Part shown: piece by piece, positions 26,133 to 35,117 of the stretch
Layout of the letters: the number at the start of each line of letters is the position of its first letter
How positions within the stretch are numbered: the stretch's first letter is position 1
Origin: an uncultured Agathobacter sp.
Lineage (GTDB): Bacteria; Bacillota; Clostridia; Lachnospirales; Lachnospiraceae
Assembly: GCA_934316545.1 (NCBI GenBank)
Contig: CAKRDT010000002.1
Coordinates: 76,133 to 140,132, forward strand
Direction of reading: 5' to 3'
Length of the DNA stretch: 64,000 bases
Position numbers and translations under genes: made by a program
The notes under the pieces: generated by a model
Database searches by the model: none
What the model was told of the DNA's origin: nothing
Seen by the model: the letters and a program-made list of their open reading frames with translations, nothing else

Positions 26133-27026
26133 TTAGTCCACCTGCCAGATCAGTTCATTGGTTTTGCGACGATAGAAATATGCGTGTTCGGATAGAACTT
26201 CATCATCTGCAAGCTGTGTCTGATTCACTTCATGGACTACTTGCGAGTAATATTGAAGTTCATCCGTGTCAAATGCATCAACCGGTATAAGAATCAGTTC
26301 ATGAATGCTGCTTGGTAAGAGAATGAAATCTTGTTGAAACTGATCCGCCACGGTTGCTAACAGGTCATTATACAACAGAACGGAGGCACCGTTCGTTTTG
26401 TAACTGTTTGTGAGGATATACATTGGGATTTCATCGAGATCAGTCAAATGCGCAAACGGATGTGATTTTAGCAGCTCAGCCATTGGAATGATCTGATGCG
26501 GAAGAAGAACCGGTGTATTTTGCTTTGCCAACTGATAGAGAATTTCAACGGACACATGCCACATATGCATATGCGCATTGTGAATTAAAATACTTCCCTG
26601 ATTGTCTGAATCTGCATAGATGAGGCAATAAAACACGATCAACAGATCCTGAAAGTCAATGTGTGGGACATCCGTAAGAAGCGATTCGTTATATTCTTTA
26701 CTAACCAATCGCATGACAATTCTTGATTGTGCCCGGTTGAAATCGGTAAACATCTCAATATCGAAGTCGGTTTCGGGAAGGTGTGCCTGGTAGGTTTTTA
26801 GGATGTCGTCGTAGATGTCAGCCATAGAAACCCCGTCAAGATAGCGGTGATAGTAAGGGGTAAGATAAATCGTAGGTGCAATATTAGAACCTGGCTGTAG
26901 AATAATCAGACCGTCATAATGGGTTCCGTTGTTCTTGGTAATTGTCTGAATCTTTAAAGTTGCTCCCGGCGTAATACGCGAAGACAACTCCGTCTTGATG
27001 TCGAATATAAATTCCTGATAGTTCAT
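26133..27026 (-). CDS. DUF5688 family protein
   Basis: 297 residues from the ATG at 27026, which follows AAGGAGAC. No signal peptide or membrane segment. It resembles the DUF5688 proteins found mostly in Lachnospiraceae, with the early TPYYHRYLDGVSMADIYDDILKTY region and a later PMAELLKSHPFAHLTDLDE segment. The function is not known. It stands alone between the converging glycogen synthase and the pot operon, from which it is separated by a terminator (27086-27120). Its own 3' end overlaps a 10-bp hairpin. I recognise the family by general pattern only. Confidence 0.75.
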   Translation of the reverse strand: MNYQEFIFDIKTELSSRITPGATLKIQTITKNNGTHYDGLIILQPGSNIAPTIYLTPYYHRYLDGVSMADIYDDILKTYQAHLPETDFDIEMFTDFNRAQSRIVMRLVSKEYNESLLTDVPHIDFQDLLIVFYCLIYADSDNQGSILIHNAHMHMWHVSVEILYQLAKQNTPVLLPHQIIPMAELLKSHPFAHLTDLDEIPMYILTNSYKTNGASVLLYNDLLATVADQFQQDFILLPSSIHELILIPVDAFDTDELQYYSQVVHEVNQTQLADDEVLSEHAYFYRRKTNELIWQVD

Positions 27027-27085
27027 ATGTCTCCTTAGACGGTGAATGAAACTATATAGGGGAGTTGTACGAATCGTACATTGAA

Positions 27086-27120
27086 TAAAAAGACCACGAT
27101 ACGGTGAATATCGTGGTCTT
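27086..27120 (-). terminator. Terminator of the potABCD operon
   Basis: Perfect 12-bp stem (27090-27101 with 27109-27120), loop of seven bases, followed on the minus strand by a T-tract (TTTTAT). Confidence 0.88.
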
Positions 27121-27165
27121 ACTTTATCATGTTTTAAAATAAAAAGCAATACTTTATTTCAACAA

Positions 27166-28239
27166 TCAGTTTGATAACAATTCCTGCCATAAGGTGCTGT
27201 AAAGCTTTGTGGCAGTATCATCTAATGCGGTATAGATTTCACAACGTTTGATGGAATCACTGCTTGGATTAATTGCCTCGTTTGCTTTTATATCGGCATC
27301 CTGATTCTCGACAACGGATGTGATTGGCGAAGCATATTGAACGTATTCGAAGTTTGCTTCTGCAATATCATCGCGGCAAAGGAAATTTAAAAACTTCATC
27401 GTGGCGTCCTGATTCTTGCAGCTCTTTGGAACAAACCATGAATCAATCCAGAGATTCGAACCCTCTTCCGGTACGCAATAGTCAAGATTTTCGTTTTCAT
27501 CCATGGCAAGAGCTGCTTCGCCGGAGTAGCAGAGTGCAATGAGAGCCTCTTCACCGATCATGGAATCGGCAGTTTCATCAACATAGTAGGCGTATACAAT
27601 CTGATCTTCTTTTTGTTTTTTTAACAGATCAAGAGCCTGACGCAGATGCGACTCATCGGTTTCGTTTAAAGAATAACCAAGATCGATAAGAGCAGGTGCA
27701 AATGTATCACGAACGGAGTTTTCCATGATAATCTCGCCTTCGTAAGTTGGATCCCATAAACAATCCCAACTTTTGACAACCGATGGATCTACTTCGGTTT
27801 TATTATAAAGAAGACCGAGAGTGCCATAAAAATATGGAAGAGAGTAAGTGTGGTTCTGGTCATAAGCGGAGGTCATGTCGATGATGGTCGGATCCAGATT
27901 GCCATAATTTTCCATTCCGGAATAGTCCATCTCAAGAACCTCGCCCTCTTTGATCAGTTTTTCAACCATGTATTCGGATGAACAGATAACGTCATAGTCG
28001 ATGGAACCGGCTTTGTACTTGGTGTACATTTCCTCAGGGCTTTCGTATTCCTCATATTTGACAGAGATGCCAGTTTCTTTTTCAAATTGTTCTATAACAT
28101 TTTCATCCATATATTTTCCGTAATTCAATACAGTGATGGTTTCGGTGCTTTTGGAACTGTCCGAATTACTGCCGCATGCTGCCAGACTACCGGCAAGAAG
28201 TGCAATGACAAGTCCCATACTTAATAATTTCTTTTTCAT
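27166..28239 (-). CDS. potD: Spermidine/putrescine-binding lipoprotein PotD
   Basis: 357 residues. Lipoprotein signal ending at Cys22 (LAAC). The mature protein starts with TITVLNYGKYMDENVIEQFEKETGI and carries the PotD stretch VDPSVVKSWDCLWDPTYEGEI, as well as aromatic and acidic positions typical of polyamine binding (for example YFYGTLGLLYNK). It captures polyamines outside the cell for PotABC. Last gene of the minus-strand potA-potB-potC-potD operon, 47 bases after potC. Confidence 0.92.
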   Translation of the reverse strand: MKKKLLSMGLVIALLAGSLAACGSNSDSSKSTETITVLNYGKYMDENVIEQFEKETGISVKYEEYESPEEMYTKYKAGSIDYDVICSSEYMVEKLIKEGEVLEMDYSGMENYGNLDPTIIDMTSAYDQNHTYSLPYFYGTLGLLYNKTEVDPSVVKSWDCLWDPTYEGEIIMENSVRDTFAPALIDLGYSLNETDESHLRQALDLLKKQKEDQIVYAYYVDETADSMIGEEALIALCYSGEAALAMDENENLDYCVPEEGSNLWIDSWFVPKSCKNQDATMKFLNFLCRDDIAEANFEYVQYASPITSVVENQDADIKANEAINPSSDSIKRCEIYTALDDTATKLYSTLWQELLSN

Positions 28240-28286
28240 AGAGTTACTCCTTTCAAATAAGTACCATTCTGATTTGATTTTTATAT

Positions 28287-29069
28287 CTAATTCTGTTCTG
28301 TTATGCCCTTTTTCCCCGGATGGACGTTGCCGAGAAGCAGGATGATCAATACCGCAAAGAATAAAATAGTGGAAAGCGCATATAATTCCGGTTTAATTCC
28401 CTTGCGAAGCTCTGTATAGAGCATGGTGGAGAGAGTATTGACTCCCGCACCTTTTGTAAAATAGGTAATACTAAAATCATCCAGAGACATTGTAACGGCC
28501 ATCATGAAGCCACTGAAAACGCCCGAACGGATCTCCGGCCAGGTTACCTTGTAAAAGGCATACATTGGTGTGGCACCGAGGTCTAAAGCCGCCTCGTAGG
28601 TGTTGCGATTTACCTGACGCAGCTTAGGCATAACATTAAGAATGACATATGGAATACTGAAGGTAATGTGCGCAATCAGCACCGTTACGAATCCAAGATC
28701 CATAAATTTGACGAACAAAAGCATCATAGATATTCCGGTTACAATATCCGCATTTAAAAGCGGAATATTTGTCGCTCCGAGATAAATTGTCTGATGGCGC
28801 TTGCGCATCGCATTGATGCCTAAAGCGGCAAGCGTGCCGATCAAGGTTGCAATGATCGCCGAGAGGAACGTAATCTGCAGAGTGGTTGCAAATGCAGACA
28901 TGATCTTCTCATCCTGAAAACAGCTTGTATACCAGCGAAAGGTAAAGCCGCCCCAGACAACCTTTGTCTTCGAATTGTTAAATGACAATGCAATTAACAC
29001 AATAATCGGAAGATAAAGGAAAGCGAAAATTAAGAACATATAAATACGAGAGGCACATTTTTTTACCAT
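28287..29069 (-). CDS. potC: Spermidine/putrescine ABC permease PotC
   Basis: 260 residues with six transmembrane helices. The EAA loop is YEAALDLGATPMYAFYKVTWPEI, and the family stretch MSLDDFSITYFTKGAGVNTLS follows. Forms the translocation channel with PotB. Overlaps the end of potB by seven bases. Confidence 0.92.
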   Translation of the reverse strand: MVKKCASRIYMFLIFAFLYLPIIVLIALSFNNSKTKVVWGGFTFRWYTSCFQDEKIMSAFATTLQITFLSAIIATLIGTLAALGINAMRKRHQTIYLGATNIPLLNADIVTGISMMLLFVKFMDLGFVTVLIAHITFSIPYVILNVMPKLRQVNRNTYEAALDLGATPMYAFYKVTWPEIRSGVFSGFMMAVTMSLDDFSITYFTKGAGVNTLSTMLYTELRKGIKPELYALSTILFFAVLIILLLGNVHPGKKGITEQN

Positions 29070-29887
29070 ATTGCGGTTCCCTCCCCTTCTTTATCAAACT
29101 GGTTTACGAGAGCCATGCTCGCGATCACAAAGATCATGAGCACAAATGACAGACCGCTTCCGGCATTCCACTGCATACCCTGCATGAAATCCTGCTCAAT
29201 CACATTGCCGATCAGCAGGACATGTCCGCCGCCGAGTACCTGCGAGATGGCAAAACTCGTAAGAGACGGAACAAAGACCATAACGATTCCGCTGATGATG
29301 CCGGATACGCTGAGTGGCAGAATAATCTTGAAGAAGATGGTAACATTACCGGCTCCAAGATCACGTGCTGCCTCAATCCAATCTTTGCGGATTCGCGTAA
29401 GAGAGTTATAGATTGGCAGTAGCATAAACGGCAGAAAATCATAGACCATTCCGAGAATGACGGCACCGGAGGTATTTATAATATTGATGCGTGACAAACC
29501 AATACTTGTCAGAATGCTGTTGATGACACCGTTTTTGGATAAAAGAAGCTTCCATGCGAGGATGCGAAGCATAAAGTTCATCCACATCGGGAGCATGAAG
29601 ATAAATACAACAAGTCCCTGATTTTTGATCTGCATACTATTCAGTATCATTGCAAGCGGGTAGGAGAGTACCAGACAGACCAATGTACAGATTACCCCGA
29701 GCCTGAGAGACAAAAAGATGGCTTTGCGGTTTGTCTCTGTGGCGATGGCTGCAATGTATTCGACGGTAAAGGAACCGTCGCTGTTTGTAAAAGCATAATA
29801 AAGAATCATGGCCATCGGAAGTAGAATAAATCCGATGATCCATACGAGGTATGGACCTGCCAGAAACTGTTGTTTCAATCTATTCAT
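29063..29887 (-). CDS. potB: Spermidine/putrescine ABC permease PotB
   Basis: 274 residues from the ATG at 29887, which has a GGCGGTGG ribosome site and overlaps the potA stop by eight bases; an ATG at 29908 would overlap more. Six transmembrane helices, and the EAA loop [23 protein letters not shown]. The [24 protein letters not shown] segment after it is typical of PotB. Confidence 0.92.
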   Translation of the reverse strand: MNRLKQQFLAGPYLVWIIGFILLPMAMILYYAFTNSDGSFTVEYIAAIATETNRKAIFLSLRLGVICTLVCLVLSYPLAMILNSMQIKNQGLVVFIFMLPMWMNFMLRILAWKLLLSKNGVINSILTSIGLSRINIINTSGAVILGMVYDFLPFMLLPIYNSLTRIRKDWIEAARDLGAGNVTIFFKIILPLSVSGIISGIVMVFVPSLTSFAISQVLGGGHVLLIGNVIEQDFMQGMQWNAGSGLSFVLMIFVIASMALVNQFDKEGEGTAIW

Positions 29888-30953
29888 CGATTTCCACCGC
29901 CTTTTCATCGGAAGATTCCGGCTTGTGCATGATCTGGATATTAAATGGAATCACTTTGATACCGACATGGGTGCCGACCGGAACATATTTGGTTGTATGC
30001 ACCATCCATTCATATCCGTTTGCCATGATATCTAATTCATAGTGAACACCTTTAAATATAAGAGAGGTTACATCGCCTTCCAGATATCCCTCGGATGGAT
30101 CGACAAGTTCTACATCCTCCGGGCGGATGACAACATCGACAGGCTGATTCGTTCCGAATCCTTCATCGACACATGGCATCTTTACACCAAGAATTTCGAC
30201 GAGACGATCCTCGATCATTGTGCCGTCTATGATATTACTGTGTCCGATAAAGTCAGCCACAAAAGCGTTTTCCGGTTCGTTGTAGATGTTTTCCGGAGTG
30301 CCGATCTGCTGAATGTATCCCTGATTCATGACAACAATCGTATCGGACATGGTAAGCGCTTCTTCCTGATCGTGTGTAACATATACGAATGTGATGCCGA
30401 GTTCTTCCTTCAGCCGGATCAATTCGTACTGCATGTTTTGACGCAGCTTAAGATCCAGTGCACCGAGCGGCTCATCAAGAAGAAGAACTTTTGGCTCATT
30501 TACGATTGCGCGGGCAATTGCGATACGCTGCTGCTGGCCACCGGAGAGAGAATCTACGGAACGACGTTCAAATCCATCGAGATTGACAAGCTTTAATGCA
30601 TATTTAATTTTATCATTGATGTATTCTTTGCTTTTTTTGCTGATTTTCAGTCCGAATGCAATATTTTCTGCAATGGTCATATGCGGAAAAAGCGAATATT
30701 TCTGGAATACGGTGTTTAGCTTTCTCTCATTGGCAGGAAGGCTGGTAATGTCCTGGCCGTCAAAAAGAACTTTTCCTTTGTCCGGGGTTTCGAATCCGCC
30801 GAGGATACGAAGGGTCGTAGTTTTTCCACAACCGGATGGACCAAGCAGTGTTAAAAATTCATTTTCACGAATATAAAGATTCAGTTCATCAAGAACCGGA
30901 GTATTGTCGTATGATTTTGAAATGTCAATAAAATCAATTAGATGTTTGCTCAT
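29880..30953 (-). CDS. potA: Spermidine/putrescine ABC transporter ATPase PotA
   Basis: 357 residues: nucleotide-binding domain plus a C-terminal TOBE regulatory domain (about 275-345). Walker [10 protein letters not shown] (about 38-46), Q-loop [12 protein letters not shown], signature [13 protein letters not shown], Walker [17 protein letters not shown]-loop VTHDQEEA. Lengths and motifs fit PotA. It is 41 bases downstream of the XRE-cupin regulator, and the operon probably begins with that regulator. Confidence 0.94.
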   Translation of the reverse strand: MSKHLIDFIDISKSYDNTPVLDELNLYIRENEFLTLLGPSGCGKTTTLRILGGFETPDKGKVLFDGQDITSLPANERKLNTVFQKYSLFPHMTIAENIAFGLKISKKSKEYINDKIKYALKLVNLDGFERRSVDSLSGGQQQRIAIARAIVNEPKVLLLDEPLGALDLKLRQNMQYELIRLKEELGITFVYVTHDQEEALTMSDTIVVMNQGYIQQIGTPENIYNEPENAFVADFIGHSNIIDGTMIEDRLVEILGVKMPCVDEGFGTNQPVDVVIRPEDVELVDPSEGYLEGDVTSLIFKGVHYELDIMANGYEWMVHTTKYVPVGTHVGIKVIPFNIQIMHKPESSDEKAVEIDE

Positions 30954-30994
30954 AGTTTTATTTCCTTATCTTATTTTGTAATATAAATCATTGT

Positions 30995-31534
30995 TTAGAA
31001 GTTTGGCGGAGTCGTAATCCAGATGAATATTGCGTCGCGACTCGTCGTGTTTTCTATAAAATGCTTTTTCCCGGCTTTAAAATAGAAAGACTCTCCGGTT
31101 CGAACGGTCTGTGTCTTTCCGCCAAAGCTGATCCGTATGGTACCCTTGATCACATAACCGAAATCTTCACCCTCATGCGGGAGATAGACTTCCGAACGTC
31201 CGCCGGGGTGGAGCGTCATACGGACAGGCTCCATTGCGTTTTTCTGCGCATTGGGGACAATCCATTCGATCTGACAATTCTTTTCCTCATCAAATTTTTC
31301 AAAATAATCGTCTGCTTTAAAGACAATCTGTTCCGGTTCTTCGTCTGCAAAGAATTCTGCCGGAGTGGTACCGAGACACTGGATGATATCAAGCAGTGTT
31401 CCGATCGAAGGCGAGTTCTGGTTGCGCTCAAGCTGGGAGATAAACCCTTTTGTGAGTTCTGCGCGATCTGCCAGTTCCTGTTGTGTCAGACCGTACTGTA
31501 TGCGAAGTTCCTTCATGCGATGTCCGATATCCAC
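30995..31534 (-). CDS. XRE-family regulator with C-terminal cupin, probable polyamine-uptake regulator
   Basis: 179 residues. The N-terminal helix-turn-helix is IGHRMKELRIQYGLTQQELADRAELTKGFISQLERNQNSPSI (about 3-45). A cupin domain occupies about 105-175, with LPHEGEDFGYVIKGTIRISFGG and the second-strand GESFYFKAGKKHFIENT. Members of this XRE-cupin group (PuuR-like) commonly precede potABCD and sense polyamines or related small molecules. Here it is the first gene of the minus-strand pot operon. The ligand is inferred from context only. Confidence 0.9.
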   Translation of the reverse strand: MDIGHRMKELRIQYGLTQQELADRAELTKGFISQLERNQNSPSIGTLLDIIQCLGTTPAEFFADEEPEQIVFKADDYFEKFDEEKNCQIEWIVPNAQKNAMEPVRMTLHPGGRSEVYLPHEGEDFGYVIKGTIRISFGGKTQTVRTGESFYFKAGKKHFIENTTSRDAIFIWITTPPNF

Positions 31535-31647
31535 GACAAAGCCTCCTTCGTTTGTGTGACACGCTTATAATGAATAAAAAGTTTATCAATCGTGTTACAA
31601 CCCTAATAATTGATTTTTTGTTTACTAAAAATAAACTCAACAAATCT

Positions 31648-31675
31648 ATTCTAGCGGATTGTATACAAATGTCAA
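31648..31675 (-). promoter_or_regulatory. Promoter of the XRE-cupin/pot operon with an embedded palindrome
   Basis: On the minus strand: TTGACA (31675-31670), 16 bases, TAGAAT (31653-31648). The spacer contains the 10-bp palindrome TTGTATACAA (31659-31668), a possible operator. Confidence 0.6.
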
Positions 31676-31744
31676 TAGATTTTATAAAAAAACAGTTGAT
31701 TTTATAAAAAAGATTTGATAATATAAGTGAGTGCTTTTGAGCAT

Positions 31745-31817
31745 GCCAATATGGCTCAGTCGGTAGAGCGACGCACTCGTAATGCGTAGGTCAGGGGTTC
31801 GAATCCCCTTATTGGCT
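31745..31817 (+). tRNA. tRNA-Thr (anticodon CGT)
   Basis: 73-base cloverleaf: acceptor arms GCCAATA and TATTGGC with discriminator T, D-arm GCTCAGTCGGTAGAGC, anticodon stem-loop with CT-CGT-AA loop, and T-arm AGGGGTTCGAATCCCCT. It reads ACG codons. The 3' CCA is not encoded. A terminator follows after four bases. Confidence 0.96.
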
Positions 31818-31821
31818 CTTG

Positions 31822-31857
31822 AACCGCTTATTCTTCGGAATAGGCGGTTTTTTAATT
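31822..31857 (+). terminator. Terminator of tRNA-Thr
   Basis: 12-bp stem (31822-31833 with 31838-31849, one G-T pair) closed by a stable TTCG tetraloop and followed by a run of T residues. Confidence 0.92.
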
Positions 31858-31947
31858 TTCTGTTAAATTGTTTTTATCCGGTTGTCCTTTGAGAGGAGAA
31901 TTGCTATAATAGCATCAGTTATCAATTTTATGCAAAGGGGTTAAAAA

Positions 31948-32283
31948 ATGAATCAGGATATGATCAAGAAATTAAAAGACAGTAGAATGGTACTTCCGAT
32001 CGTGTTGTTTTCCTTGCTCTCACTTGTGATGATCGTGATTGGAATGCTCGTTCTTAAAGTTCCGGTGGTTGCCATGTGCGTTCTTATTATATTAGAAGTG
32101 GGACTTGCGGTCATGTTTCACCATGTTGAACTGTGGCTGCACGGGGTACTGGTTCTGGCAGAAGTGATTGCGGGAATTGTATGCAGCAAGGCGTTGCTGG
32201 TTATTTTATGTGCGGTTGTTTATGTAGCAGCGACTGTTTGCTTACAGATGCTCGACAAGGGAGAAATGGCAGATGGACGATAA
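31948..32283 (+). CDS. Small membrane protein of unknown function
   Basis: 111 residues; start behind AAAGGGG. Three to four hydrophobic helices (about residues 15-37, 40-58, 62-80 and 83-100) make up nearly the whole protein, with a short charged N-terminus and C-terminus. I do not recognise the family. It overlaps the HD-domain gene by 11 bases and is the first gene of an operon with that gene, queH and argH. Confidence 0.75.
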   Translation: MNQDMIKKLKDSRMVLPIVLFSLLSLVMIVIGMLVLKVPVVAMCVLIILEVGLAVMFHHVELWLHGVLVLAEVIAGIVCSKALLVILCAVVYVAATVCLQMLDKGEMADGR

Positions 32284-32803
32284 TTACAGCAGTTTCGGCA
32301 GGAAACAGTTGGATGATCTGTTTTTAAAGATGATTGCTTACTATGGCGGTGATCCGAAACGAATCCAGCATTTTGTCAAAGTGCATAGTTTCGCGCGGAT
32401 TATTGCGATCGGAGAACAGATGGATGAAAGCTCGCTTTTTATTCTTGAAGCGGCTGCTTATACGCATGATATCGGAATCAAGCCTGCGGAAGAAAAGTAT
32501 GGTCAATGTGACGGAAAGCTTCAGGAGCAGGAGGGCCCGATCGTTGCCCAGAAAATGCTTTCGGAGCTTGGGTTTGAAAATTATCTGATTGATCGTATCT
32601 GTTATCTGATCGGTCATCATCACACTTATACGAATGTGGACGGTCTTGACTATCAGGTGCTCATTGAAGCCGATTTTCTTGTGAATCTTTATGAAGACGG
32701 AGCAGGAAAAAGTACGATTGCCAGGGCGTATGAGAAAATTTTCCGGACAGAGACGGGAAAAGATATTTTTCGGAAGATGTTCTGGGATAATAAGGAACAG
32801 TAA
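32273..32803 (+). CDS. HD-domain phosphohydrolase-like protein
   Basis: 176 residues. A compact HD domain is visible: the first His in IQHFVKVHSFARIIA, the HD pair in AAAYTHDIGIKPAEEKYG, and later ICYLIGHHHTYTNVDGLDYQVLIEADFLVNLYE supplying further metal ligands. HD proteins of this size hydrolyse nucleotides or phosphate monoesters; the substrate cannot be told. Start overlaps the small membrane protein gene. Confidence 0.85.
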   Translation: MDDNYSSFGRKQLDDLFLKMIAYYGGDPKRIQHFVKVHSFARIIAIGEQMDESSLFILEAAAYTHDIGIKPAEEKYGQCDGKLQEQEGPIVAQKMLSELGFENYLIDRICYLIGHHHTYTNVDGLDYQVLIEADFLVNLYEDGAGKSTIARAYEKIFRTETGKDIFRKMFWDNKEQ

Positions 32804-32821
32804 TCATAGAGGAAATGGAAT

Positions 32822-33499
32822 GTGAATGCAAAGAATTATCAGAAAATGATGGAAGAACTGATACGGGACTATTGTGACGAGGGGAAGGTACCTGAGTTAC
32901 TGCTGCATAGCTGTTGTGCTCCGTGCAGTTCCTATTGCATTTCGTGTCTTGCAGAGTATTTTCACGTCACGGTATTTTATTATAATCCCAACATTTATCC
33001 ACCGGAGGAGTATCGGATGCGCGCTGCGGAGCAGAAACGTTTTGTTGAGCAGTATCCGACGAAGTATCCGGTAAGTTATATAGAAGCTCCTTATGAAACG
33101 GACCGATTCTATGAGATGGCAGGAGGCATGGAAGATATCCCGGAGGGTGGAGAGCGCTGCTTTGCCTGCTACGAGATGCGTCTTCGTAAAAGTGCGGATT
33201 ATGCTGCAGGACACGGGTTTGATTTCTTTACGACAACACTATCGATCAGTCCGCTTAAGAATGCACAGAAATTGAATGAAATCGGTGCAAAGCTTGAAGA
33301 AGAATATAGTATCAAGTATCTTTATTCTGACTTTAAGAAAAAAGACGGATATAAGAAATCTACAGAGATTTCAAGAGAATATGGGATGTATCGCCAGTAT
33401 TACTGCGGATGTGTTTTTTCCAAAAGGGACAGGGACAGGCAGATTGCGGCAGAACATGATAGAAATATGGAAGAAACCAAGGAAAGAGAGGAAGAGTAG
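32822..33499 (+). CDS. queH: Epoxyqueuosine reductase QueH
   Basis: 225 residues, GTG start behind AGAGGAA. The N-terminal LLLHSCCAPCSSYC (Cys31, Cys32, Cys35) and the downstream CFACYEMRL and YYCGCVFS cysteines are the QueH (DUF208) pattern; they hold a [4Fe-4S] cluster and a redox-active pair. QueH performs the last step of queuosine synthesis in tRNA, replacing QueG in many anaerobes. It sits between the HD gene and argH with two bases to argH. No other queuosine genes are in the window. Confidence 0.92.
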   Translation: MNAKNYQKMMEELIRDYCDEGKVPELLLHSCCAPCSSYCISCLAEYFHVTVFYYNPNIYPPEEYRMRAAEQKRFVEQYPTKYPVSYIEAPYETDRFYEMAGGMEDIPEGGERCFACYEMRLRKSADYAAGHGFDFFTTTLSISPLKNAQKLNEIGAKLEEEYSIKYLYSDFKKKDGYKKSTEISREYGMYRQYYCGCVFSKRDRDRQIAAEHDRNMEETKEREEE

Positions 33500-33501
33500 T
33501 T

Positions 33502-34917
33502 ATGGCTCAGTTATGGGGTGGAAGATTCACCAAAGAAACCGATCAGCTTGTTTATAATTTCAATGCGTCAATTTCGTTTGATCAGAAGTTCTACAAGCAG
33601 GATATTGAAGGATCGGTTGCCCATGTTACGATGCTTGGAAAACAAGGAATTCTGACGGAGGAGGAGAGCAAAGCGATTGTGAAATGTCTGCGCGGGATTG
33701 AGGCAGATGTGGAAAGCGGAAAGCTTGAAATTACATCAGAATATGAAGATATCCATAGTTTTGTTGAGGCGAATCTGATCGATCGTCTCGGAGATACCGG
33801 CAAAAAACTGCATACAGGGCGAAGCAGAAATGATCAGGTTGCATTGGACATGCGGCTTTACACCAGACAACAGGTGCTTGATACGGATCGGCTTTTAAAA
33901 GAACTGTTACAGGTACTTCTGCGTATTATGAAGGAAAACACGCAGACAATTATGCCGGGATTTACACACTTGCAGAAAGCGCAGCCAATCACACTGGCAC
34001 ATCATATGGGTGCTTATTTTGAAATGTTTAAGCGCGACAGAAGCCGTATGCACGACATATACGAGCGAATGAATTATTGTCCGCTCGGTTCCGGGGCACT
34101 TGCGGGAACCACTTACCCGTTAGACCGCGATTATTCCGCGGAATTGCTTGGCTTCTACGGCCCGACGCTCAATAGTATGGATGGTGTTTCGGATCGTGAT
34201 TATCTGATTGAGTATCTTTCGGCTATGGCAACGGTCATGATGCATTTAAGCCGTTTCTCTGAGGAAATCATTATCTGGAATTCCAACGAGTATAAGTTTG
34301 TTGAAATCGATGATGCGTACAGCACGGGAAGCAGTATTATGCCGCAGAAGAAAAACCCTGATATTGCGGAGCTTGTCCGCGGCAAGACAGGACGTGTGTA
34401 TGGTGCCTTAATGTCGCTTCTTACTACGATGAAGGGGATTCCGCTTGCATATAATAAGGATATGCAGGAAGATAAGGAACTTTCCTTCGATGCGATGGAT
34501 ACGACAAAGGGCTGCATTGCACTTTTTACCGGAATGCTTGACACCATCAAGTTTAATCGTACTGTGATGAGACAGAGTGCGAACCACGGATTTACCAATG
34601 CAACGGATGCAGCGGATTATCTTGTAAACCATGGTGTGCCGTTTCGGGATGCACACGGAATTATTGGACGGATCGTACTGTATTGTATTGATAAAAAGAT
34701 TCCGATTGATGATATGTCCCTAGAGGAATTGAAGTCATTTTCTCCGGTATTCGAGGAGGATGTTTATGATGCAATTTCTATGGAAAGTTGTGTGAACAAA
34801 CGTCTGACGGTTGGTGCACCGGGAGAAGCAGCAATGAAGAAGGTAATTGAGCTGGAAGAGGCGTATCTTGCGAACGATTGGCAGGAGAAAATTACCGGTT
34901 TAAGAGAAAACGCATAG
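33502..34917 (+). CDS. argH: Argininosuccinate lyase
   Basis: 471 residues. Splits argininosuccinate into arginine and fumarate. Begins MAQLWGGRFTKETDQLVYNF, as ArgH proteins do. Conserved parts include HTGRSRNDQVALDMRLY, TIMPGFTHLQKAQPITL and the superfamily signature GSSIMPQKKNPD, which contains the catalytic serine loop. Normal length. Two bases after queH with an AGAGAGGAAGAG site. argG is not in the window. ArgR, encoded at 1194, is a candidate regulator. Confidence 0.97.
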   Translation: MAQLWGGRFTKETDQLVYNFNASISFDQKFYKQDIEGSVAHVTMLGKQGILTEEESKAIVKCLRGIEADVESGKLEITSEYEDIHSFVEANLIDRLGDTGKKLHTGRSRNDQVALDMRLYTRQQVLDTDRLLKELLQVLLRIMKENTQTIMPGFTHLQKAQPITLAHHMGAYFEMFKRDRSRMHDIYERMNYCPLGSGALAGTTYPLDRDYSAELLGFYGPTLNSMDGVSDRDYLIEYLSAMATVMMHLSRFSEEIIIWNSNEYKFVEIDDAYSTGSSIMPQKKNPDIAELVRGKTGRVYGALMSLLTTMKGIPLAYNKDMQEDKELSFDAMDTTKGCIALFTGMLDTIKFNRTVMRQSANHGFTNATDAADYLVNHGVPFRDAHGIIGRIVLYCIDKKIPIDDMSLEELKSFSPVFEEDVYDAISMESCVNKRLTVGAPGEAAMKKVIELEEAYLANDWQEKITGLRENA

Positions 34918-34991
34918 TAATTGTGCATAATATACATAAAAAAAATGTTTTTTTCGTATATTTAAGATAATTTATTCCTTGTAATTTCTGG

Positions 34992-35117
34992 TTGATTCAA
35001 GTAATATATTTCCTATAAAAGACACATGTGCGCGAGAAACGGACAGAACAACGAAAAGTGTTTCGGACGAAGACAAGTGTCCGTGTATACGAGAAAAATA
35101 AGGAGATTTAAAAGAAA
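34992..35117 (+). promoter_or_regulatory. Promoter and structured leader of asd
   Basis: TTGATT (34992-34997), 16 bases, TATAAA (35014-35019). The roughly 90-base leader contains ACGGACA (35039-35045) and TGTCCGT (35078-35084), enclosing a small hairpin CGAAA/TTTCG (35052-35065). It lacks the size and conserved boxes of a lysine riboswitch. Confidence 0.5.

Noticed and set aside
30042..30596. 184-codon plus-strand frame inside potA
   Set aside because: Antisense to potA, which has all ABC motifs; no ribosome site or homology pattern.
34918..35117. Lysine riboswitch upstream of asd
   Set aside because: The leader is only about 90 bases and lacks the five-helix core; only two small hairpins are visible.
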